DNA of 64,000 bases from Boesenbergia rotunda (taxonomy: Eukaryota; Streptophyta; Magnoliopsida; Zingiberales; Zingiberaceae), in contig JAGFNQ010004009.1 of assembly GCA_024364735.1 (NCBI GenBank), forward strand, positions 186,001-250,000. Direction: 5' to 3'. The translations under genes were made by a program, and so were the position numbers. Below, in pieces: positions 21,823 through 29,853 of this stretch (position 1 is its first letter; the number at the start of each line of letters is the position of its first letter). A model generated the notes under the pieces. The model worked only from the letters and a program-made list of their open reading frames with translations. It did no database searches and was not told the origin of the DNA.

Positions 21823-22692
21823 CTAAGTTACATCATAATCGAAATAAAACTCTGGGTTTTTAAAATTAGCATGGTTGTGAATTAAGTTTTCTAACGTATT
21901 GACCTTAACTAATTTATACGAGTTAATCATGTTATTCAAGGAAAATATTGGATTTTTAAATACTGTAAATTTACCTTTTGATTCCCGGTTGGGAATCTCC
22001 CCCTTGATTCTAGCCATCTCTCTTTTGCTTGATTGTTTCTTCGGCATTTTGTAGTGGTCGCGAGCCAACCAGACCAGTTTCCAAGGATCCCTTCCTTCGC
22101 CGTCAAATTCTGAGTCTGAGTCGGACTCAGGTACTGGTTGAGGTCTCTTTTGCATTTCTTTTGGAGTTTTCCCTGCAATGAAAATTATACCTTCCTCGAC
22201 CATTATAGTATCAGTCTGATTATTTAATTGTAATTCAAAAGAAGATTCGAAATTGGTTACCATTTTTGTCTCAGTCAATTCGTCTTCTGACTGTGGCTTG
22301 AATTCGCAGTCAGGTATGGATTCTTTCTCATCTTCTGATCCGGAGTCAAAGTTCTCAATGCTGGAGCTCTCTTCGTGTAGATTGATTAGTTTATCCCAAA
22401 TTTCTCTGGCACATCTGAATGGACCTACTAGTTCGAGTTGCTCCTTGGTTAGGCCACATTGTAGGATTGCAGTTGCCCTTGCATCGGTCTCGATTTGATT
22501 GAGGGTGTGTTCATCCAGTTTATCCCACTCGATTGATGACTCATCTTCTACGGGAAAAGAGAATCCCGTTTGGATGATCCGCCATAAGTCCATGTGGGCC
22601 TTCAGAAGGGACTCCATTTGAGATCTCCAAAACTTGAAGTTCTCGTCGGAGAATAGTGGTGGACGGGCACTGTTCCACTCATGGTTGGCCAT
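21823..22692 (-). CDS. TRG-3 gag protein (DUF4219/UBN2 type, shortened)
   Basis: An open frame of 289 codons starts MANHEWNSARPPLFSDENFK. Residues 10-40 form the DUF4219-like start (NFKFWRSQMESLLKAH). Residues 60-105 match the beginning of the UBN2 core (ATAILQCGLTKEQLELVGPF, then EIWDKLINLHEES). The usual middle of UBN2 is missing and the protein runs straight into an acidic segment (105-190), then a basic tail. No zinc knuckle is visible. It lies just downstream of the 5' LTR and primer site on the minus strand. It may still be translated, but the shortened core suggests a weakened structural protein. Confidence 0.75.
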   Translation of the reverse strand: MANHEWNSARPPLFSDENFKFWRSQMESLLKAHMDLWRIIQTGFSFPVEDESSIEWDKLDEHTLNQIETDARATAILQCGLTKEQLELVGPFRCAREIWDKLINLHEESSSIENFDSGSEDEKESIPDCEFKPQSEDELTETKMVTNFESSFELQLNNQTDTIMVEEGIIFIAGKTPKEMQKRPQPVPESDSDSEFDGEGRDPWKLVWLARDHYKMPKKQSSKREMARIKGEIPNRESKGKFTVFKNPIFSLNNMINSYKLVKVNTLENLIHNHANFKNPEFYFDYDVT

Positions 22693-23165
22693 TTAGTTTA
22701 ATCCTTGCACACAAGAGAAATAACAGAAATGTACCAAGACTTGGTCTTGGATTAGTAGTGCGGGAGAAGGAAAAAAAATAGCCCAAAATAAATGTTGCAT
22801 GAATTTCGAGGTGAAATTATAATAAAATAATAAAAATAATTTATGATAAATTTTTGAAAATGTTGATTTTGTCAATTCTGATTAATGATGAAAAAGTAGG
22901 AATTTAATGTTTAGGAAAAAATTTACTTAGCACGATTTTCGAAAAAAATATTAAAATAATAAAAAAAAAATTATGACAAATTTTCAAAAATTGTTCGTTT
23001 TATCAATTCTGAGTTATGGTGAGAAAATAAGAATTCAAAATTGAAAAAGGCGAGTGCTGTTACACCAACCTCGATTAACAAGAAAGAAAAGAAATAAGAT
23101 TAAAAATTTCGTAAATCCGAAAAAAAACTCTCAAATTGGTGGTTGCACCAAATTTGAGCTACCCC

Positions 23166-23177
23166 GCTCTGATACCA
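23166..23177 (-). promoter_or_regulatory. TRG-3 primer-binding site (initiator tRNA-Met)
   Basis: Minus-strand TGGTATCAGAGC lies 2 nt from the 5' LTR end, a full match to the initiator tRNA-Met priming site. Confidence 0.92.
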
Positions 23178-23179
23178 CT

Positions 23180-24633
23180 TGTTGGATCGAGAGAAACGAT
23201 AGAGGGGGGTGAATATCATAAAACGTTCGGATTAATAAGTTAGAGAAATTACGCAACGAAAATTTAAATCAAACACGCAAACACCAAGTTTTTTACTTGG
23301 TTCGGAGTCGCGGTCGGCTCCTACTCCAAGGCCCACGGTCGTTGACCGTTTTCTGCGGGCAATTCTATATTTTCGCAAAACCAGTTTACAAGATTGAATT
23401 ACAAGTATAGTAATGTAAACTTTAAAGAAAGCTCTTCTTTACCGACGTCCGGTGTAGATTGAATTTTCGGAGCGGAGGGACGTCGTCGGCGCTTGTATCT
23501 CGAGTTGGGAGGTTTTCGGAACAGAGTGCGGGAGCAGAAGAGCGTAGAAGCATTGAAAGAATTGTTTTCCGAAGCCTTGGGGTTGAGGGCCTATTTATAG
23601 CCCCTGGGGGCGCCCGGGACGTCGGGGGCGCCCCCTCCACGTGTCGGCCGATCCGAGTTCCACTCGGTCAGCTCTGATCCCTTCAAACTCGGGATCAGAT
23701 TTTGAGGGGGGCGCCCGGGACGCTGGGGGCGCCCGGGTTGACCGGGTCTCCTCTTATCCGTTGGCTTCGCTGGGTTCTGCTTCGTTAGCTTCAACTGGGG
23801 GCCGCCCGGGACGCTGGGGGCGCCCGGGAGCACGGGGGCGCCCCGCCCATGAGTTGTCGAAGCTGCCTTTGCTTCTTGTGTTTTGTGTTCACCTTGGGGG
23901 CGCCCGGGAGACTCCGGGCGCCCTGGTCAGCTGCTGCCTCACTCCTTTGAGGCTCTCTGAGCTGTAGACACTCGTTCCTTCGGTCCTGCATCCCGGGTTA
24001 CTCCAAAACAACATAAAGCAATAAGATGTTAGTTTATACAGCCTTAGCTGTCTTGGTTCTGACTTTGGGCCTCCAAAATGGAGCCCTAGGTCGAACCGAC
24101 GCCTACTGTTCCCTCGACGGGGAACGCGTCCTCACCTACTCCTCTCGGGAGAATTTACCTGATGCCAACCGGCTCCTCCGGTTGGACTTTTGCCCAGCAG
24201 TCCTTCGCCAGGTCTTGGATACCAAGCTGTCCTTCTCCCGGTGCCTAGCAGTCCTTCGCCAGGTCTTCGGATCCTGGCAATCCTTCGCCAGGTGCCTAGC
24301 AGTCCTTCGCTAGGTCTTGGATACCAAGCTGTCCTTCGCCCGGTGCCTAGCAGTCCTTCGCTAGGTCTTCGTATCCTAGCAGCCCTTCGCCAGGTGCGCA
24401 GCAGCCCTTCGCTGGGTCTTAGGGTTCCGATGCCTAGCAGTCCTTCGCTAGGTGCCTAGCAGTCCTTCGCTAGGACTTTGTTTCCTGGCAGTCCTTCGCC
24501 AGGTGCCTAGCAACCCTTCGCTAGGACTTTTTTCTGCACACTCAAGTAACTTTATTAGATCACAAATGAACTTAACTTTGAATCCTTTGCCAATATCAAA
24601 ATAAGGTTCGATATGGTGCTTCCTGCACCAACA
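23180..24633 (-). repeat. TRG-3 5' LTR
   Basis: The 1,454-bp partner of 15504-16938 has the same GGGCGCCC block (about 23605-23925) and CAGTCCTTCG hairpin array (about 24190-24530). It ends exactly at the TSD CAGTC. Confidence 0.87.
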
Positions 24634-24638
24634 CAGTC

Positions 24639-25158
24639 GACTGCCAAAACTCACAATAGGTTCTGGACCCTGGACCAGTCGACTGCCATTTTGGCAGTCG
24701 ACTGGTAAGTCACTAGAATTCGAACGTTGGGATGTCAACGGTCGAATCTGAGTGGTGGCAGTCGACTGCCCTAGGACCAGTCGACTGCCAGCGGGTTTTC
24801 CAGCCCGAGTTCTATTTAAAGAGGACTCAGTTAGGGCTGGTTTTCTTGATGAAACTCGCTTGGGTAAAGTGAATTAGTAGTCTTTTGTGATCAGAGAGCG
24901 TCCGAAATGTTGCGGCGAGGTTTCTCCATCCACAAGGAGCGACAGATCTAGCCGGAGGTTATCCGGGAGTTGATCCACCGAAGGATTCTTGGATTAGTCA
25001 CCCGTCCGGGGTGAATACCAAGTAAATCTTCATGTTAGCATTGGTTAGTGTTGTTTATTTTGTTTATTATTATTTCTGCTGTGCAAACTAACCGTGTAGG
25101 AAGAAAGGGGTTCGAAAATCGCTATTCACCCCCTCTAGCGGACACGATCGATCCTACA
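24639..25158 (+). repeat. TRG-2 3' LTR, second part
   Basis: This continues the LTR interrupted at 15503. It starts in the palindrome cluster and ends GATCGATCCTACA, matching 11533-12052. Confidence 0.87.
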
Positions 25159-25542
25159 GAGATGAAATGTATAATTTTCATTTATTATAATTTTTAATTA
25201 TTATATTCTTCAATTAATGTAATTTTCAAACATTGTCCTTTTAAATTATTGTAATTTTTTATTATTTTACTTTTTAAAATTTATTTGTAATTTCTGATCA
25301 ATTAATATAACTGTTGCAAACTAGTCGTTGGAATATAGCTGTTGTCAATTAAAATATAGCCGTTGTAATATAGCTATTAGAATATAACTGTTGACAAGAA
25401 TAAATAAATAGACATCTTATGCTCTATAATTCTTCATTCTCACAGTAATTGGCGAATTGATTTCCTCTTTATTCTTTATTCTTCGATCATTGTGTTCTAC
25501 AATTCGTCATACTTCATTAGCTTTGAATTTATTTCCTCCAAA

Positions 25543-26868
25543 TATGTCTTAATCTTCAAGTAGCACCACATCCGACTCGACAAGCGAAGATGAAGTCCAT
25601 GTTAAAGATGTTGACAATGGTTATGATCTAGGGAATGAGTTAATGTCATTGATACTTCAATAAAACTGGCAAATAGTTAAAGTATATCAAAGTAAAAATG
25701 AGATGCAGCGAAGAAGAAGGTTGATCCAAAGAAATCGTGAAGTCGGGCATGTGAGACTCTTCAATGATTATTTCTCTACAAATCCAGTGTATCCAGATCA
25801 AATATTTCGAAGATGATTTCACATGCAAAGAGATTTATTTTGTCACATAGTGAGTATACTTGAGAGTCGTTCATCGTTTTTTCAGCAGAGGGATGATGCT
25901 ACAAGTAGACAAGACTTGACATCATTAAAAAAAATGCACAACTGCGATTCACCAATTAGCTTATGGAGTTCTAGATGACCATCTTGACGAGTACCTACGC
26001 ATGGGTGAATCAACCGTCATCCAATGCCTTTTCAAGTTCTGTATTTATGTGGGTAAACTCTTTGGTGATCAATACTTGAGAAGGTCAAATGCTGATGATG
26101 TTCAACGTCTTCTTTAATTGCATAATTAGATGCACGACTTCCCTAGAATGTTAGGTAGCCCTGATTGCATGTATTGGGAATGAAAAAAATATCCAGTTAC
26201 TTGGAAAGACCAATTTACAAGGGGATATGGATTACCAACAATCGTTCTTGAAGCGGTTGTGTCTCAAAATTTGTGGTTATGACATACATTTTTGGTGTCG
26301 CAGGTTCACGTAATGATCTTAATGTGTTGTATAAATCTCCGATATTCAATAACGTCTTGTAAGGAAATACCTCAGAGATTAATTTCACGGTCTACGGCAC
26401 TCAATATAAGAAGGGGTATTATCTAATAGATAGAATATATTTGGAATGAGCTACTTTCGTGAAGGCTTTTCCTTGCCCAGAAGATCCCAAGAAGAGATTG
26501 TTTAAGGAAAGACAAGAGACTGCAAGAAAAGACGTTGAACGAGTATTTGGGGTGCTCCAAGCTCGATGGACAATTGTCAGAGGTCTAGCTCGTTATTGGT
26601 ATAGAAAAAAGTTAAAATATATTATATAAGCATGTATTATTTTGCACAATATGATTGTGGAAGATGAGGGGGATCATATGATAAATTGGTATAACGATGA
26701 AGGTGACGAACCCGCACAAACGAACCGGCACAACCCGTCCAAGGCTCATATCGAGGATTTCATGATTATCTCTAGATAAATTCCCAACTACATGATAGTT
26801 ATGTGTATTACCAATTTCGTGTCGACTTAGTTAAATATATTTGGTCACAATACAATAACAATATCTGA
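25543..26868 (+). pseudogene. PIF/Harbinger transposase (DDE_Tnp_4) pseudogene
   Basis: The frame begins at ATG 25543 with an immediate TAA as the third codon. Recognisable blocks: RRLIQRNREVGHVRLFNDYF (about 25710-25770), LGSPDCMYWE with the first catalytic Asp (about 26147-26178), WKDQFTRGYGLPTIVLEAV (about 26198-26255), YYLIDRIY with the second Asp (about 26417-26440), ERVFGVLQARWTIVRG with the catalytic Glu (about 26537-26585), and a C-terminal VDLVKYIWSQYNNN ending at TGA 26866. At least six stops and frameshifts are present. It pairs with ORF1 at 9783-10866 as one element. Confidence 0.85.
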
Positions 26869-27261
26869 ATTAGTATTTTATTATTTCACTTTATGTTTAA
26901 TTTATTATTCCCAACTACATGTTATTTTTTAATAATATGAGAGTGTATTTTTTTATGTGGTACTCTTTCCTTTCAAATTTATAATAATATTTTAATTTCA
27001 AATAATAAATATATTTAAAAATATTATTATTTATTTTAAATAATAATTATTTAAATTGACAAATAAATTTGAAAATAAAAAATATTTATGTGAGAGAATA
27101 AATATGTGGGAGAGGAGAATGTATATGTGAGATAATGTGTATGTGGCACGTGGATCCCATAAATAATGAGGGTTGAATATTAAACGAATGTGAGAATGAA
27201 GATCTTAATATTAATGTGTATGTGATATATGAGTCTCATGTTTTTTTATGAGGTGGTAGGT
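26869..27261. other. AT-rich 3' flank of the PIF/Harbinger element
   Basis: Non-coding and AT-rich, with short phrases such as ATATGTGGGAGAGGAGAATG repeated in variant form (27090-27140). No clear PIF terminal inverted repeat was found, so the 3' boundary is not set. Confidence 0.4.
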
Positions 27262-27269
27262 GTTATAAT

Positions 27270-27648
27270 CAGTGTTCTGAAAATCAGACTGGACCGGTCG
27301 GTCGGACAGATTGAACTGGGAATCGGCCAGATTTTCGATCCGAGTTGACTCTGAAAATCAGTTGGTTTTTGGGGAACCCAATAGTTTTAAATTTGAATTT
27401 TTCTTTGAAACTAATCATTTTTTTAAGAATACCGTGTTAAGTTCCTGACAAAAATATATCATATACTCGACCTAGTTGATCAAATCTTAAAGAACATAGT
27501 TGAGCAAGTTGTTAGTTTCATATATTTATATAAATATATTTTTTATTATATATCGGTTATATGTCGGTTGGACTCCCGGTTAAATCGGTTGAATCTTTGA
27601 ATCTTTGTCCTAATCAATTTGATATCCGGTTTGATTTTCAGAATCTTG
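27270..27648. mobile_element. hAT-type MITE, 379 bp
   Basis: The termini are imperfect inverted repeats: CAGTGTTCTGAAAATCA at the left and, read from the right on the other strand, CAAGATTCTGAAAATCA. They are flanked by GTTATAAT (27262-27269) and ATTATAAT (27649-27656), an 8-bp target-site duplication with one mismatch. An 8-bp duplication and CA-starting ends fit the hAT superfamily. The interior has CCGGTCGGTCGG and similar words but no frame. Confidence 0.7.
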
Positions 27649-27772
27649 ATTATAATATTAAAGATGTTAAACAATTGGGATACTCTTATACGTAACATTT
27701 AAATTAAAAATTAAAAATTAAAAATATTTATTTCCATATCGTGCGGCGGACTCATATCTAAGCTCCATTATT

Positions 27773-27783
27773 AGCAATAAATA
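27773..27783 (+). promoter_or_regulatory. Possible TATA element of the thioesterase gene
   Basis: AGCAATAAATA lies about 60-70 bp before the start codon and is the only TATA-like word close upstream. Confidence 0.3.
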
Positions 27784-27843
27784 GCCCATCATATGCCCTT
27801 TTCTCCTCTCACTCGTTAATCCGAAACAGAGGACTCGGCGGCG

Positions 27844-28587
27844 ATGATGGACAACGATCCACCGCTCGACGCGCCGCTCCATGCAATGGGCTTCCGATTC
27901 GACGTCGTCTCCGGCGACTGCGTCTCCGGCCGCCTCACCGTCTCCGACATATGTTGCCAGGTACTTACCAATCATATATATTAGCGCGCGCAGTCTCTGT
28001 TCTTGTCGTGTAGAGAATTTTCGGATGAGCGAAAGTAATGAGTCGTCGGAATGGTCTGCTGACAGCCGTACGGGATGCTCCACGGCGGTGTGTCGGCGCT
28101 GATAGCGGAGGCTCTGGCGAGCATCGGGGCCCAGCTCGCCGCCGGAGAGGATAGGCGCATCGTGGGCGTTCAGCTCTCCATCAACCACCACCGAAGCGCC
28201 CGCACCGGAGACCGCGTCCTTGCCGAGGCCACGCCGGCGCAGACCGGCAGCCTTCTTCAGGCAAGTCTGTTAATTAATTAATTAATTAATTTTCAAAAAA
28301 TATTTTTGTTAAATTTATATAAATAGGATGCCAGAAAATTTTACTATATCGAACATTCCATAATTAATATCTACTAAAATATTTTTTCTCTATTAATTAC
28401 GATGTAATGCCACAAATAGATTTGGGAGGTGCGTCTATGGAAGGTGGATGATGAGTCCACGTCAGCCAAGGAAGTTTTACTAGCCTCTTCAACGGTCACG
28501 ATTCTCGCAAAGACGGGCCGAGTGCCACCTGACGTTGGCAAAATTTATCAGCGTCGTGCGACCAAAAATAAAATTGCTAAATTGTAA
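27844..28587 (+). CDS. DHNAT: 1,4-dihydroxy-2-naphthoyl-CoA thioesterase, peroxisomal
   Basis: A three-exon gene: 27844-27960, 28066-28260 and 28420-28587, encoding 159 residues. It is a hotdog-fold thioesterase that hydrolyses DHNA-CoA in phylloquinone (vitamin K1) synthesis. Residues 38-58 carry the catalytic helix (LHGGVSALIAEALAS, with His45 and Glu54 in the position of the acid of YdiI-type enzymes). VGVQLSINHH and WEVRLWK form later strands. The last three residues, AKL, are a type 1 peroxisome targeting signal. Intron and exon junctions are all in phase 0. Intron 1 is GT-AG. Intron 2 starts with GC (CAG, then GCAAGT) and ends in AG; only this choice keeps the frame. All exons are open, so it is probably functional. 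Element A begins 159 bp after the stop. Confidence 0.9.
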
Positions 28588-28871
28588 AACTTAAATTGGT
28601 CGGTTTATTTGTTTCCTGATTACTTTCCCACGTTTGCAATAGCAGTTTATGTATTTGTCTGATTGAAATCAAAACTCTCTTTATCTCAAGTGGATTCCTT
28701 ACAAGTAAACAAGCCCTTTAACTTCCCATTGTTTTCGAAAATATATGTGATCCGGGCGAGCGGTTTTTCATAGGGATGAGCGCCCGATCGGAGAAAACCC
28801 GGTTCAACCCGGCTCAGGGATAACAAAGGCCGGGGCGGGCAGAAGCTCAAGTCAGAATCAAGTTCACCCTG

Positions 28872-29400
28872 AGCCGAACTCTCGAGGCCGACCTCCCGAG
28901 GTCGAGCGATAGAAGCCGAACTCTCGAGGCCGATCTCCCGAGGTCGAGCGATAGAAGCCGAACTCTCGAGGCCGACCCCCCGAGGTCGAGCGATAGAAGC
29001 CGAGCCCTCGGGGCCGACCTCCCGAGGTCGAGCGATAGAAGCCGAGCCCTCGAGGCCGACCTCCCGAGGTCGAGCGATAGAAGCCGACTCTCGAGGCCGA
29101 CCTCCCGAGGTCGAGCGATAGAAGCCGAACTCTCGAGGCCGATCTCCCGAGGTCGAGCGATAGAAGCCGAACTCTCGAGGCCGACCCCCCGAGGTCGAGC
29201 GATAGAAGCCGAGCCCTCGGGGCCGACCTCCCGAGGTCGAGCGATAGAAGCCGAGCCCTCGAGGCCGACCTCCCGAGGTCGAGCGATAGAAGCCGAACTC
29301 TCGAGGCCGACCCCCCGAGGTCGAGCGATAGAAGCCGAGCCCTCGAGGCCGACCCCCCGAGGTCGAGCGATAGAAGCCGAGCTCCCGAGGCTGACCTCCC
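28872..29400. repeat. 42-bp minisatellite in element A 5' LTR
   Basis: About 12 tandem units containing CTCGAGGCCGA, CCTCCCGAGGTCGAGCGATA and GAAGCCGA. The 3' LTR holds only about 8 units (39660-40010), which accounts for its shorter length. Reading frames over it are repeat artefacts. Confidence 0.85.
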
Positions 29401-29637
29401 GAGACAGAACGATCGAGGTCGAGTGCTCGAGTTTCATCCCTCGAAGGGCCCCGTCAAAACTCTCCGTTAAGAGACGTCGTCATCATCTGACGTGGCCGAC
29501 CAACGTTAATTAGGGGTAGGATCACAGGATGGCAGACTGCTGTGTCAGTCTCACTCCGCCGCTAAGGCATCCAATTAATTAACCTAATCTATGACTAAGT
29601 CTTGACGGGATGTGACAGCTCACACGTGGGAAGCCCC

Positions 29638-29645
29638 TATATAAA
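29638..29645 (+). promoter_or_regulatory. TATA box of element A LTR promoter
   Basis: TATATAAA in the context CCCCTATATAAACCCC lies 16 bp after a CACGTG G-box-like word. The same context occurs in the other LTRs at about 40251, 49843 and 61363, as expected for the LTR promoter. Confidence 0.7.
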
Positions 29646-29810
29646 CCCCATCCGAACTTCAGAGAGGGGATCGCTGCCATTCGCAACCACACCACTGCAA
29701 GGAGAGATCTGTCCCGGTCCGACCTCCCAAGTCACAGCAGACCCAGTCGGCTTGGTTAGACCGAGTCATCAGAGAGAGAACCGATCTTCGCTTGTCGACA
29801 GGATCAAATT

Positions 29811-29826
29811 TGGCGTCGTCTGTGGG
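29811..29826 (+). promoter_or_regulatory. Element A primer-binding site (diverged)
   Basis: TGGCGTCGTCTGTGGG lies 4 nt after the LTR end. Element B has TGGCGCCGTCTGTGGG at 50017. The first nine bases of the B site would pair with the 3' end of tRNA-Asp (CAACGGCGCCA); the rest would not. The A copy has a C-to-T change in the seed. Confidence 0.5.
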
Positions 29827-29853
29827 AATCTTTCGCCTGATCGAGAGCCGAAG

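Larger units (their letters stand above)
15504..24633 (-). mobile_element. TRG-3: gag-only LTR retrotransposon nested in TRG-2
   Basis: The minus-strand element is flanked by a perfect target-site duplication CAGTC (15499-15503 and 24634-24638), half of the target's own CAGTCGACTG palindrome. LTRs lie at 15504-16938 and 23180-24633. The primer site is at 23166-23177, gag at 21823-22692, and the polypurine tract (AAAAAGGGGGAGAT, minus strand) at 16939-16952. The 6.2-kb interior is almost all AT-rich non-coding DNA with no pol. It is the youngest layer of the nest in this region, apart from a segment gained inside it. Confidence 0.88.
10915..25158 (+). mobile_element. TRG-2: gag-only LTR retrotransposon, split by TRG-3
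   Basis: The plus-strand element has its 5' LTR at 10915-12052 and its 3' LTR at 14888-15503 plus 24639-25158. The 3' LTR is 1,136 bp once the nested element is removed, against 1,138 bp for the 5' LTR. The tRNA-Met primer site is at 12055, gag at 12126-13790 and a purine tract just before 14888. No pol exists in the 2.8-kb interior. Flanking 5-mers are GATAT (10910-10914) and GAGAT (25159-25163), a target-site duplication with one mismatch. It inserted just after ORF1 of a PIF/Harbinger element. Confidence 0.87.
28746..29806 (+). repeat. Element A 5' LTR
   Basis: The 1,061-bp LTR runs from TGTGATCCGGGC to GACAGGATCA. 28872-29400 is a 42-bp minisatellite. A CACGTG box is at about 29622 and a TATATAAA box at 29638-29645. 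Confidence 0.87.

Noticed and set aside
28847..29437. 196-codon repetitive frame (SASIARPREVGLE-type)
   Set aside because: It is a translation of the 42-bp LTR minisatellite (a multiple of three), not a gene. The same applies to the frames at 39659-39919, 48908-49666 and 60252-61184.
29602..29853. Upstream ATG at 29602 as start of the gag-pol frame
   Set aside because: It lies within the LTR before the TATA box. ATG 29854 lies after the primer site and matches the start in element B (50057).
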